In this document: piece by piece, positions 1 through 8,538 of the stretch
Layout of the letters: each line of letters begins with the position of its first letter
How positions within the stretch are numbered: position 1 is the first letter of the stretch
Notes under the pieces: model-generated
What the model saw: the letters and a program-made list of their open reading frames with translations, nothing else
Database searches by the model: none
Told to the model about the DNA's origin: nothing
Made by a program: the position numbers and the translations under genes
Source: Rhodovulum sp. P5
Lineage (GTDB): Bacteria > Pseudomonadota > Alphaproteobacteria > Rhodobacterales > Rhodobacteraceae
DNA: 64,000 nucleotides
NCBI RefSeq assembly: GCF_002079305.1
Contig: NZ_CP015039.1
Span: 1,137,501-1,201,500, forward strand
Direction of reading: 5' to 3'

Positions 1-1011
1 GCGACCGTCGCGCTCCAGCACCAGATCGGCCATCACCTGCCCCACCTTCGGGGCCAGGCCGATGCCGATCTTGAAGCCGCCATTGGCGATGAAATGCCCC
101 GGCTGGCCGGGCCACGGCCCCAGCATCGGCGCGATGGTCTTCGCCCGCGGCCGCACCCCGGCCCAGCGTTCGATCACAGGCGCATCCGCCAGCGCCGGGC
201 AGGCGGCGCGGGCGCGGGCGATCACGTCGTCAAGCTGGGTGTCGGTCGACCACGGATTGTCGAACTCGCGTTCCGAGGTGGAGCCGACCGCGACCGTACC
301 GTCATCATGGGGCACGATCAGGATGTTGCCTGCAAAGATCTGCGGTGCCCCGCCAGCGTCGTATTCCAGTATCGCCGCCTGTCCCTTGACCCCGCTGCCG
401 ACCTGTCGGCCCAGATCGGCCGACAACGCCGCCAACCCCGGGTAGCCGGTGGCCCAGATGACCTGCCCCTCGATCGGCCCTTCGGCCTCACAGGCGACTT
501 CGCCCCCCATTGCACGGGTCGCCGCGGCCAGTGCGGCGCAGGCCCGGCGCGGGGCGATGCGGGCGCTGAGCGTGTCGTGGATCAGAAAGCCCGTTTCGGA
601 TCGCGGGGCAAAGCGGCCCGCCTGATCGACCCGGATCACCTGCCACACCGCCCGCCCCTGCCAGAGCGTCTGCGCCTCCTCCGCCCGTTCATGGGCACGC
701 GCCAAAGCGGCGGCATCGGGGATCGGCTGATAGCGCCCCACGCGGGCATAGCCCGTCGACAGGTCAGAGACCTCCTCCACACCCCGCCAGAAGGCCTCCC
801 CCATCACAAGGCTTTCGAACTGGAACGCCTTCTTGTCGTTCCAGCGTTCGGGCACATGCGGCGACAGCGCCCCCACCGGCGTGCCGCTGGCCCCGGCGCC
901 CGGATGGGACCATTCGACCACGCGCACCCTTGCACCGCGACGGGCGCAGACATAGGCACAGGACAGCCCGAACACCCCCGCCCCCATCACCGTGACATCG
1001 ACCGTTGCCAT
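1..1011 (-). CDS. FAD-dependent oxidoreductase (DadA/MnmC2-like), 3' end off the window
   Basis: A flavoprotein of the D-amino-acid-oxidase fold that probably oxidises a C-N bond. The start is ATG at 1011; 337 codons are present and the C-terminus lies beyond the window edge. The N-terminus has a dinucleotide-binding GAGVFG motif at residues 10-15. Near the visible end the conserved NGGFKIGIGLAP stretch is typical of the family. It is divergent from the tRNA methyltransferase mnmD, with 58 bases between the two starts. In enteric bacteria those two activities are fused in MnmC, so this could be a free-standing MnmC oxidase-like partner. A D-amino-acid dehydrogenase or glycine oxidase is equally possible. 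The family is secure; the substrate is inference. Confidence 0.75.
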   Translation of the reverse strand, partial: MATVDVTVMGAGVFGLSCAYVCARRGARVRVVEWSHPGAGASGTPVGALSPHVPERWNDKKAFQFESLVMGEAFWRGVEEVSDLSTGYARVGRYQPIPDAAALARAHERAEEAQTLWQGRAVWQVIRVDQAGRFAPRSETGFLIHDTLSARIAPRRACAALAAATRAMGGEVACEAEGPIEGQVIWATGYPGLAALSADLGRQVGSGVKGQAAILEYDAGGAPQIFAGNILIVPHDDGTVAVGSTSEREFDNPWSTDTQLDDVIARARAACPALADAPVIERWAGVRPRAKTIAPMLGPWPGQPGHFIANGGFKIGIGLAPKVGQVMADLVLERDGR

Positions 1012-1069
1012 TGCCGCCGCCCTCTCTCATCCTCGGGCGTCATCGCCCCAGCGCCGTCTAGGATACCCA

Positions 1070-1747
1070 ATGGAAAAGCACCAGCAGGCAGAGATCGTCT
1101 GGAAAGACGACCGCTTGCCCGTCTCCTCCCGGTTCGACGACCCGTATTTCTCGCTGGCCGACGGGTTGGCCGAGACGCGGCATGTGTTTCTGGCGGGCAA
1201 TGACCTGCCCGGGCGGTTCCGCCCCGGCTTTCACATCGCGGAACTGGGCTTCGGCACCGGGCTGAACATGCTGGCCGCGCTGATCGCATGGCGCAGCGCA
1301 GGGTGCGAAGGGCCGCTGCATTTCACCAGTTTCGAGGCCTTTCCGATGGCCCCAGGCGACATGGAACGGGCGCTCGCCGCCTTCCCCGAGGCCGGAGCCG
1401 TCGCCGCCCCCCTGCTGGCGGCCTGGCGTGCGGGCCAGCGCCGGATCGAGACCACCAATCTGTGCGCAGAGGTCATCACGGGCGATGCCCGCGCAACCCT
1501 GCCCGGCTGGACCGACCGGGCGGATGCATGGTTCCTTGACGGATTTTCCCCCGCCAAGAACCCCGAACTGTGGTCAGACACGCTGATGGCCGAGGTCGCG
1601 GCACATACCGCACCCGGCGGGACGGCGGCGACCTATACCGCCGCGGGGTTCGTGCGGCGGGGGCTTGCCGCGGCAGGCTTTGCCGTGGAACGTCGCGCGG
1701 GGTTTGGCCACAAGCGGCACATGACGGCAGCAAGGCTGCCGGGATGA
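1070..1747 (+). CDS. mnmD: tRNA (5-methylaminomethyl-2-thiouridine)(34)-methyltransferase MnmD
   Basis: An SAM-dependent methyltransferase for the last step of mnm5s2U34 formation in the tRNA wobble position. The protein has 225 residues, the usual size of stand-alone MnmD. The SAM-binding motif ELGFGTGLNML sits near residues 46-56. The family signature WFLDGFSPAKNPELW lies in the C-terminal half. I chose ATG 1070 because the product then begins directly with the conserved MEKHQQAEIVWKDDRLPVSS block; an earlier start at 992 would run into the divergent gene. The stop overlaps the next start (ATGA at 1744), so translation is probably coupled. The E. coli counterpart is the N-terminal half of MnmC; here the oxidase half is absent from the protein. 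Confidence 0.88.
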   Translation: MEKHQQAEIVWKDDRLPVSSRFDDPYFSLADGLAETRHVFLAGNDLPGRFRPGFHIAELGFGTGLNMLAALIAWRSAGCEGPLHFTSFEAFPMAPGDMERALAAFPEAGAVAAPLLAAWRAGQRRIETTNLCAEVITGDARATLPGWTDRADAWFLDGFSPAKNPELWSDTLMAEVAAHTAPGGTAATYTAAGFVRRGLAAAGFAVERRAGFGHKRHMTAARLPG

Positions 1748-2610
1748 GCGAGGGCGACACCCGGTTGGGCATCCTGCTGATGGTCGCCACGACCTTCGTC
1801 TTCGCGTTGCAGGACGGGTTGTCGCGCTATCTGGGCGGCGAATACAGCATCCTGATGGTGGTGATGATCCGCTACTGGTTCTTCGCCGCTTTCGTGATCG
1901 CCATCGCCGCCCGCAAGGCCGGCGGGCTCCGCGCCGCGGCCCGCACACGGATGCCCGTGATACAGGCCTTTCGGGGGCTTTTGCTGGCGGCCGAGATCTG
2001 CGTCATGGTCTCGGGCTTCGTGATCCTGGGGCTGGTGGAAAGCCACGCGGTCTTTACCTGCTATCCGCTGCTGATCGCGGCCCTGTCCGGCCCGGTGCTG
2101 GGGGAGCGGGTCGGTTGGCGGCGCTGGGCGGCCATCGGCGTGGGGTTTCTGGGCGTACTGATCATCCTTCAGCCGGGGGTAAAGGTGTTTGCCCCCGCCG
2201 CACTGATCCCGCTGGCGGCGGCCTTCATGTTCGCGCTTTACGGTTTGCTCACGCGCTACGTAGCGCGGGCCGACAGCGCGGCCACCAGTTTCTTCTGGAC
2301 GGGCACCACGGGCGCGGTGGCCATGACCGCCGTCGGCCTTTGGGCGTGGGAGCCGATGCGCCTGACCGACTGGGGCTGGATGGGCTGCCTGTGCGTGACC
2401 GGGGCACTGGGGCATTTCCTGCTGATCAAGACCTACGAGGCGGCCGAGGCCAGCGCGGTGCAGCCCTTCGCCTATCTGCAACTGGTCTTCGCCTCGGCCC
2501 TTGGGTTGACGGTGTTCGGCGAAAGTCTCAGCCCGAATGTCGTCGCCGGGGCCGGGCTGGTGGTGGTCGCGGGGCTCTTCACCCTTTGGCGGGAGCGGAA
2601 GGCCGGCTAG
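1744..2610 (+). CDS. EamA/DMT-family membrane transporter
   Basis: A drug/metabolite transporter superfamily protein of 288 residues, a typical length for two fused EamA repeats with about ten membrane helices. Hydrophobic segments alternate with short basic loops throughout. The second EamA repeat shows PLAAAFMFALYGLLTRYV near the middle and ends with AGAGLVVVAGLFTLWRER. The start overlaps the mnmD stop by four bases, so the two form a small operon. Its stop shares a CTAG with the convergent cpdB, leaving no room for a terminator between them. The substrate cannot be told from sequence; family members export amino acids, nucleobases or drugs. Confidence 0.85.
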   Translation: MSEGDTRLGILLMVATTFVFALQDGLSRYLGGEYSILMVVMIRYWFFAAFVIAIAARKAGGLRAAARTRMPVIQAFRGLLLAAEICVMVSGFVILGLVESHAVFTCYPLLIAALSGPVLGERVGWRRWAAIGVGFLGVLIILQPGVKVFAPAALIPLAAAFMFALYGLLTRYVARADSAATSFFWTGTTGAVAMTAVGLWAWEPMRLTDWGWMGCLCVTGALGHFLLIKTYEAAEASAVQPFAYLQLVFASALGLTVFGESLSPNVVAGAGLVVVAGLFTLWRERKAG

Positions 2611-4580
2611 AAACTGATCCGGAACTGGGCGAAGCCGTTCGCCGCCTGACCAAGGGTCCGGATGTCGAACTGGACCAGATCGCCCAGAAAGGCACTGGCC
2701 CTTGGTGCCGTCTCGAACAAGACGGAGGTTCCGGGCAAGGGCGCGAGTCGCCAGTTATAGTCCGCCGCGGGGTCGACGGTTCCCTGTTCAGCGATATAGC
2801 GCACGATGACATCGCGGTTCGTGTCCGGCCCTTCGAAGACGATGGTGTTGCCGGAGGCCCCGGGGAAACCGCCACCGCCGCCCGCGCGAAAGTTGTTGGT
2901 GGCCACGATGAACTCCATCTCATCATGCACCGGTTCGCCCATGTAGCAGAGGTTCCGGATCCGGCTCGCACCGGGATTGACCAGCCGCCCCTTGGGACAG
3001 AAGCGGGAGGGCTGGCTTGCGTCGATCTGGTAGTCGACCCCGTCGATCACGTCGAAATTGTAGCTTGGGAAGGCCAGATCGATCAGCGGCTGATCCTTCG
3101 CACCCGGCTCGATCCGGTTGAAGATGCCCGCGGCCCGTTCCAGCCAGCCCTTCAACTCCGCCCCCGTCACCCGGACAGCGCGGATGGTGTTGGGATAAAG
3201 GTAGAGATCCGCCACATGCTTGATCGCCAGATCGCCCGGCGGAATGTCTGTGAAATAGTCCGGCCCCGGCAGCCCCCCGGCCTTGAAGGGCGCCGCGGCC
3301 GACAGCACGGGCAGCGTCTCATACGCGCTGCCCTTCAGCATGTCGCGCATGTACCAAAGCTGTGCATTCGCCACCAGTTGCAGGGCCGGATTGTCCGCCA
3401 CCAGCGCGAAATAGCTGTGCAGCGGCCCCTTGGTCCGTCCCACGGCGCGGCGGATATAGGACAGTGTTCCCGCATGGTCCTCTGCCACGGCGTCCAGCAC
3501 CCGCTGATCGCTTTTCACCACGGCCGTGACCGTATGATCGGGGTTGCGGCGCGCGATCGGGCAGAGGGAACTTTCGTGATCGGAAATCGTCCATCCCTGA
3601 TCGGTCCGCTCCAGCAGCAGATCGATGACCCCCAGATGCGACCCCCAGAACCCGCCCATGACCGCGGGCTTGCCGTTCAGGGTGCCCCTTGCGCTGTCCA
3701 CCCCCGGGATCCCGTCGAACACCGGGCCGGGGAACAGCATATGCTGATGTCCGGCCAGCACGATATCGACACCCTCTATCGCGGCCAGCGGCAGGCTTGC
3801 GTTTTCCTGCCCGTCAACGTGGTCGGTCTCACCAATACCTGAATGGTTCAGGGCGATGACCAGATCGGCGCCTTCTGCCCTCATCCGCGGCACATAGGCG
3901 GCCGCGGCCTCCACGATATCGCGGGTGCAGACCCGACCTTCGAGATTCTTGCGGTCCCATGTCATCACCTGCGGCGGCAGGAACCCGATCAGCCCCACGC
4001 GGAAGGGGTGGCCCTTGCCGTCACCGTCGATCAGTTCACGGTCGAGGATGACATAAGGCGGCAGAACGGTTTCGTCCTGCAACGGCGTGTCGCCCAAGGT
4101 GCGGACCAGGTTGGCCGACAGGATCGGAAACGCCGCCCCCGCGACGGAACGCAAAACGAAATCCAGCCCGTAGTTGAACTCGTGATTGCCCAGCGTCGAC
4201 GCGTCAAAGCCGATCTGGTTCATCGCGCGGATGATCGGGTGGGGGTTGTCCTTGTCGACCCCGCGCTCGAACGCGACGTAGTCGCCCATCGGGTTGCCCT
4301 GCAGGAAATCGCCGTCATCCACCAGCATCGTGTTGACCGCCCCCGCCCGGATCGACGCGATATGGGTGGCCAGCCGGGCAAGGCCCACGGTGTCGGCCGG
4401 TTTGTCGGCGAAATAGTCGTAAGGGTAGACATGGGTGTGCAGGTCGGTGGTCGCCATCAACCGAAGATGCGCCTGACCGGCGCCGGCCTTGGATGAAAAC
4501 GGATGTTGCGCGTGCAACGAGACCACCGTGCAGTTGAAGACCGGAAATGCCCGCTGGACCGGTTCGGAATGCCAGCGCAA
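2607..4580 (-). CDS. cpdB: 2',3'-cyclic-nucleotide 2'-phosphodiesterase/3'-nucleotidase CpdB-like
   Basis: A metallophosphoesterase that hydrolyses 2',3'-cyclic nucleotides and 3'-nucleotides, normally in the periplasm. The metal-binding motifs are in order: TTDLHTHV, DDGDFLQGNP, GNHEFNYG, LNHSGIG and LAGHQHMLFPG. The C-terminal half is the 5'-nucleotidase-type domain with FRAGGGGGFPG. The length of 657 residues fits CpdB. The start is uncertain: the longest frame begins with TTG at 4580 and no good ribosome site is visible. No convincing signal peptide precedes the first motif, which is odd for a periplasmic enzyme; GTG or TTG codons further in are alternatives. It converges on the EamA gene. 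Confidence 0.87.
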   Translation of the reverse strand: MRWHSEPVQRAFPVFNCTVVSLHAQHPFSSKAGAGQAHLRLMATTDLHTHVYPYDYFADKPADTVGLARLATHIASIRAGAVNTMLVDDGDFLQGNPMGDYVAFERGVDKDNPHPIIRAMNQIGFDASTLGNHEFNYGLDFVLRSVAGAAFPILSANLVRTLGDTPLQDETVLPPYVILDRELIDGDGKGHPFRVGLIGFLPPQVMTWDRKNLEGRVCTRDIVEAAAAYVPRMRAEGADLVIALNHSGIGETDHVDGQENASLPLAAIEGVDIVLAGHQHMLFPGPVFDGIPGVDSARGTLNGKPAVMGGFWGSHLGVIDLLLERTDQGWTISDHESSLCPIARRNPDHTVTAVVKSDQRVLDAVAEDHAGTLSYIRRAVGRTKGPLHSYFALVADNPALQLVANAQLWYMRDMLKGSAYETLPVLSAAAPFKAGGLPGPDYFTDIPPGDLAIKHVADLYLYPNTIRAVRVTGAELKGWLERAAGIFNRIEPGAKDQPLIDLAFPSYNFDVIDGVDYQIDASQPSRFCPKGRLVNPGASRIRNLCYMGEPVHDEMEFIVATNNFRAGGGGGFPGASGNTIVFEGPDTNRDVIVRYIAEQGTVDPAADYNWRLAPLPGTSVLFETAPRASAFLGDLVQFDIRTLGQAANGFAQFRISF

Positions 4581-4775
4581 TACCTAGGGCACTCGCCAAA
4601 GGCCATGGACCACAAACGGCTCTACCATAACGTGTATACCATCCACATACAATCGCCCGCGGTCGCTGTGGGGCCAGGCGTGATCAACGGCCGCATTCTA
4701 CAGGACTGCAGGCGAGATTTCGATTGCCGAAACCATCCCGCCATGGCACCCACGACCGCGATGAACGGGGGCTGA

Positions 4776-5735
4776 ATGCGTCTGGCAGAACAGGTGACTT
4801 TCGGTGGCGGCGGGCTGGATCGCGCCGCTGCGCAGCGGGTGGATGATGCGGCCCTTGCCCGCCTGTGGCAGGCGCCCGGCACGGGTGTCCTGCTGTGCTG
4901 GCGCGGCAAGCCGCTGGTCGACGCTGAGGGGTTGGGCTGGCTTCCGGGCTCCCAGCCGGTCGTTGCGCCCTTGCAGAACCGGGCGATATTTCTGGGGCGA
5001 ACCGCCGCAGGGGACGCCCGCTTTGCCGCCGATCTGTCGCACTGGCAGCCCGAGGACGCGCCCGAAAATCCCGACAGTTTCCTCGACATCTCCGAACAGC
5101 ACCATCCCGGCCTGCCGGCGTCCCATGTCTTTGCGGAGTTGCGGCGCGAGATGACGCGCCTGACCCCGGTCGAGGCCGAATGCGCCGCCACCGCAAAGGC
5201 CCTGCTGGGATGGCATCGCAGCCACCGGTTCTGTGCCCGGTGCGGCGCCGAAAGCGTGATGGAACAGGCCGGCTGGCAACGGCGTTGCCCGGCCTGCGGC
5301 GCCCATCATTTCCCGCGCACCGACCCGGTGGTCATCATGCTGATCACACGGGGAAATTCGGTACTTCTGGGGCGTTCGCCCGGCTGGCCCGATGGGATGT
5401 ATTCGCTGCTGGCCGGATTCGTCGAACCCGGCGAGACGGTGGAGGCCGCCGTGCGCCGCGAGGTGGCGGAGGAAACCGGCGTGGCCGTCGGTGCGGTGTC
5501 GTATCTCTCCAGCCAGCCCTGGCCGTTTCCGGCATCGCTGATGATCGGCTGTCACGGAACCGCGCTGAGCCATGAGATCACCCCCGACCCGGCCGAGATC
5601 GAGGATGCCCTGTGGCTGACGAGGGAAGACGTCCTGGCCGTCTTCGCCGGGGAAAGCAGCATCATGAAACCGCCGCGCCAAGGGGCAATCGCGGGGTTCC
5701 TGTTGCGCATGTGGCTTGCGGACAAACTCGATTAA
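4776..5735 (+). CDS. nudC: NAD(H) pyrophosphatase NudC (NUDIX hydrolase)
   Basis: Cleaves the pyrophosphate of NAD(H), and in E. coli also removes NAD caps from RNA. The 319-residue protein has the three expected parts: a variable N-terminal domain, a zinc ribbon with two CxxC pairs (FCARCGAE and RCPACGAHH, about residues 149-175), and the NUDIX box (GFVEPGETVEAAVRREVAEETG) from about residue 213. The diagnostic SQPWPFPASLM motif follows the NUDIX box and separates NudC from other NUDIX proteins. The nearest upstream ATG, at 4761, is followed at once by a stop, which supports the start used. The 195 bases before the gene hold nothing I recognise. Confidence 0.93.
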   Translation: MRLAEQVTFGGGGLDRAAAQRVDDAALARLWQAPGTGVLLCWRGKPLVDAEGLGWLPGSQPVVAPLQNRAIFLGRTAAGDARFAADLSHWQPEDAPENPDSFLDISEQHHPGLPASHVFAELRREMTRLTPVEAECAATAKALLGWHRSHRFCARCGAESVMEQAGWQRRCPACGAHHFPRTDPVVIMLITRGNSVLLGRSPGWPDGMYSLLAGFVEPGETVEAAVRREVAEETGVAVGAVSYLSSQPWPFPASLMIGCHGTALSHEITPDPAEIEDALWLTREDVLAVFAGESSIMKPPRQGAIAGFLLRMWLADKLD

Positions 5736-5771
5736 CCCGAAGATAGGGCCTTCTTCGTGGAGGCGCGCCAC

Positions 5772-6260
5772 ATGAATATTCTGACGCAGGCCGAGATCGC
5801 GGCCCCGATTGACGAGGTCTTTGCCGCCCTTACCGATGTCGGCCGGTTCGAGGCCGCGGCGACCCGCCGGGGGGCGGAGGTCACGCGGCTGTGCACCCGG
5901 CCCGAACCCGGCAAGGGCAGCACATGGCAAATCCGGTTCGATTTTGCGGGCAAGCCATATCTGCTGGAGGCCCGGATCGCCGATTTCGCCCGACCGCAAG
6001 CGATCACCCTTCACGCCCATGCCAGCGGACTGGACGGTGTCGGAGCGATCACGCTTGAGGAGCGGGAGCCGTCCCGCACCGGTCTGGCGGTTTCGGTGAA
6101 CCTGCGCCCCCGGACACTGCCCGCCCGTCTGTTGCTGCAAACGATCAAGCTGGCCCGGGCACGTCTGACGGACCGTATGGAAGCCGCCATCGGCCGCATC
6201 GCGCAAGAGTTGGAAGAGGGCCGCCTGCCCGATACCGGCTGTTCCGAAGGGCCCGCATAG
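5772..6260 (+). CDS. SRPBCC-family (START-like) protein
   Basis: A 162-residue helix-grip protein of the SRPBCC/polyketide-cyclase type, which binds a hydrophobic ligand. The visible features are the opening beta strand MNILTQAEIAAPIDEVFAAL, the central beta-sheet region with STWQIRFDFAGKPYLLEA, and the long C-terminal helix beginning with RLTDRMEAAIGRIAQEL. I chose ATG 5772 because a GGAGG ribosome site at 5759-5763 lies eight bases before it; the GTG at 5757 would place that site inside the gene. It follows nudC by 36 bases on the same strand and may be co-transcribed. The ligand and role are unknown. Confidence 0.8.
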   Translation: MNILTQAEIAAPIDEVFAALTDVGRFEAAATRRGAEVTRLCTRPEPGKGSTWQIRFDFAGKPYLLEARIADFARPQAITLHAHASGLDGVGAITLEEREPSRTGLAVSVNLRPRTLPARLLLQTIKLARARLTDRMEAAIGRIAQELEEGRLPDTGCSEGPA

Positions 6261-6668
6261 GGCCCCACAGCGCCACGTCTCCCGCCACCGCGGTGCCGGT
6301 CTTGCATCCAGATGCGCGAACGCCGCGTGATGCAGGGCCGTTGCATCGCGCATAGGACGGGTCTCGCAGCAGAACCCCCGGGCGTCGGCAATATCCCGGT
6401 TTGGGTCGGACAAGCGCTGGAGGGACCGAGGTCGCTCGCAGCACAGATCAGGAGCCCCTCCTGTCGGCGGCCGCGAACGGCGATGCCGGGCGGAGGGGCC
6501 TGATTTGCCGAGCACTGGAAAAAGTTGCACACACAACCGGTCGAACACGTGCTCGGGATGTCCTGCCGGGAACCTGATACAGTCAGGGTGTTTGGGGTAG
6601 GACGCGCCCGAAGGCGCGCCCCTTTCTCACGGGTGGGAAAGAAAGAGTTTCGAACCGCGGGGCGCGGT
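6261..6668. other. Non-coding stretch between SRPBCC gene and VPLPA-CTERM gene
   Basis: No convincing gene is seen in these 408 bases. Two structures stand out: an 8-bp inverted repeat, CCGAGCAC at 6508-6515 and GTGCTCGG at 6549-6556, and a GC hairpin at 6600-6621. Neither can be assigned a role from sequence alone. Confidence 0.5.
6600..6621. terminator. Possible hairpin terminator with CGAA/TTCG loop
   Basis: The arms GGACGCGCC and GGCGCGCCC pair at eight of nine positions around a four-base loop, which reads TTCG on the minus strand, a stable tetraloop. It lies 47 bases past the stop of the minus-strand VPLPA-CTERM gene. There is only a weak T-run, and on the plus side, so it is a modest candidate. 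Confidence 0.4.
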
Positions 6669-7334
6669 TCAGCCCTTGCGGGCGCGAACGACACCGAACG
6701 CGCCGAGGCCAGCCAGCAGAAGCGGCAGACCGGCAGGCAGCGGAACGGCCGGGGCGTTCGGGGTGTAGTCGTAGCGGACGTAGATGTCGGCACCCGCCGA
6801 GGTGGCGAACTGCGTGATGATGTTGCCCGCACCCGAAGCCGTGGACATGCCGATAGCTTCGAGGATCAGGTCGATGGAGCCCATGCCGATGAACTCGTCC
6901 ATATCGGAGCCGGTCAGCGTCGCATCGTCCATGTCGTCGGCCATCTGGTCAAGCCACTCGGTGCCCGAGCCACCGGCGAAATCGATGGTACCATCGAACG
7001 CTTCGGCGTCGAACATTTCGCTCACGACCGGCAGGGTCACGAGGATGTCGGACAGAGCGGCGGTCGACATGGAGAGTTCGGCGCTCAGTTCGGCCGTGAT
7101 GGTGGACGGTGCGGCGTCAAGGCTTTCGACGCGCGACGAACCTTCGACATAACCCCGGAGTTCAAGATAAACGCTGTTCAGCGTACCAAGCGAGGAATCG
7201 AACTGAGCGATGGAGATCGTGCCGTCCCAGTTGGTCGTCGAAAGCGGGTAGATGTCCGCGTATTCGAGAATATCCGCGGAAGCGGCGGTGCCGAACGCTG
7301 CGGCAGCAGCGGTGGCAAGAAGTACCTTTTTCAT
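6669..7334 (-). CDS. Choice-of-anchor E-type protein with VPLPA-CTERM sorting signal
   Basis: A secreted 221-residue protein expected to be processed by an exosortase. The start at 7334 gives a clean signal peptide, MKKVLLATAAAAAFGTAASA, cut before DILEYA; a start ten codons earlier would add a charged tail before it. The mature part contains WDGTISIAQFDSSLGTLNSV, typical of the choice-of-anchor E domain. The C-terminus is VPLPAGLPLLLAGLGAFG followed by a basic tail, the tripartite VPLPA-CTERM signal (motif, membrane helix, Arg/Lys cluster). An acidic Asp/Met-rich stretch lies around residues 125-150. It stands alone, with no exosortase or polysaccharide gene adjacent. The function is unknown, perhaps in biofilm or surface matrix. 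Confidence 0.82.
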   Translation of the reverse strand: MKKVLLATAAAAAFGTAASADILEYADIYPLSTTNWDGTISIAQFDSSLGTLNSVYLELRGYVEGSSRVESLDAAPSTITAELSAELSMSTAALSDILVTLPVVSEMFDAEAFDGTIDFAGGSGTEWLDQMADDMDDATLTGSDMDEFIGMGSIDLILEAIGMSTASGAGNIITQFATSAGADIYVRYDYTPNAPAVPLPAGLPLLLAGLGAFGVVRARKG

Positions 7335-7602
7335 GGGTTCACCCTGATAGAAGAAACGTTTCACTCACGGGGCCGTGATTGTCCCCGCGATGATTTTTTA
7401 GAATTGATTAACGTTACCGCGAAGTAGGGAATACCTGACCCCCCGGAAAGCCTCTCCAACCTTTACAAGAGCGACCAAACGTTGCAGCCACACGCCATCG
7501 GCGAAAATTCGCGCAATCATGCCACCCACGGCATTGGCGATCAGAGCCTATCCACAGACCAAGGCCTTTCCGGCAGGCTCTTCGGCAGCGGCGGCCTCGG
7601 GG

Positions 7603-8436
7603 TCAGTGCCGTTTCCGGTCCGCCGGGTAGACGCCCAGAATCTCCAGATGCGAGGTGAAGTAGTCCAGCTCTTCCAGCGCGCGGGCGACCGGCGGGTCCT
7701 CGGGGTGGCCCTCGATATCGGCATAGAACCGCGTCGCGGTAAAACGCCCGTCGATCATGTAGCTTTCCAGCTTGGTCATGTTCACGCCGTTGGTGGCAAA
7801 GCCGCCCATCGCCTTGTAAAGCGCGGCGGGAATGTTGCGCACCTGAAACACGAAGGTCGTCATCATCCCCAACGCACCGCGGCGGGAATGGTCCGGCTCC
7901 CGCGCCATCAAAAGGAACCGGGTGGTGTTCTTGTCGTGATCCTCGATATGCCGGGCGAGGACATCCAGCCCGTAGATCTCTGCCGCCAGATCGCCCGCAA
8001 GCGCCGCAAGCGTCTTGTCCTGAACCTCTGCCACATGCTGGGCCGACCCGGCGGTATCGGCCGCCGTGATCCGGTGGATGCCATGCTGGCGCAGGAAGTC
8101 GCGACACTGGCCCAGAAGCACCGTATGGCTCATCGCGTGGGTGATGTCCGACAGCTTCGTGCCCGGCACGGCCAACAGGTTGATGTGCACCCGCACGAAT
8201 GCCTCGTCCACGATATGCAGGCCCGAATCGGGCAAAAGCTGGTGAATGTCGGCCACGCGCCCGTAGGTCGAGTTTTCCACCGGCAGCATCGCCAGATCGG
8301 CGGCCCCCGAACGCGCGGCCTCGATCACGTCCTCGAAGGTGCGGCAGGGGACGGCCTCCATCCCCGGGCGGGCATCGCGGCAGGCCTGATGGGAATAGGC
8401 GCCGGGCTCTCCCTGAAAGGCGATACGGTTTGTCAT
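7603..8436 (-). CDS. pheA: Prephenate dehydratase with ACT domain
   Basis: Converts prephenate to phenylpyruvate in phenylalanine biosynthesis. This is the monofunctional 277-residue alphaproteobacterial form, lacking chorismate mutase. The catalytic domain starts with IAFQGEPGAYSHQA and holds LPVENSTYGRV, and the essential TRF motif appears in NTTRFLLM. The C-terminal ACT domain (from about residue 190) contains MTTFVFQVRNIPAALYKAM and the feedback-binding region NMTKLESYMI. It is divergent from the anchored cytochrome c gene, with about 100 bases between starts. The first ATG at 8436 directly precedes the conserved block. Confidence 0.95.
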   Translation of the reverse strand: MTNRIAFQGEPGAYSHQACRDARPGMEAVPCRTFEDVIEAARSGAADLAMLPVENSTYGRVADIHQLLPDSGLHIVDEAFVRVHINLLAVPGTKLSDITHAMSHTVLLGQCRDFLRQHGIHRITAADTAGSAQHVAEVQDKTLAALAGDLAAEIYGLDVLARHIEDHDKNTTRFLLMAREPDHSRRGALGMMTTFVFQVRNIPAALYKAMGGFATNGVNMTKLESYMIDGRFTATRFYADIEGHPEDPPVARALEELDYFTSHLEILGVYPADRKRH

Positions 8437-8538
8437 GGAACCTCTCCTGGGCGAACTTCGGTCTGAACCGCGGTAATAAAACTTGAATCGTTCGAGGGGA
8501 AGCGCATAGGTACTTCCGGGAATATAAGGGAACCGGAC

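Noticed and set aside
94..1203. A long plus-strand open frame at the left edge
   Set aside because: It is antisense to the FAD oxidoreductase, is Arg/Pro-rich and runs through the mnmD start. No motif was seen.
4698..6548. A long minus-strand frame opposite nudC and the SRPBCC gene
   Set aside because: nudC and SRPBCC carry clear family motifs on the plus strand; the minus frame has none and is low-complexity.
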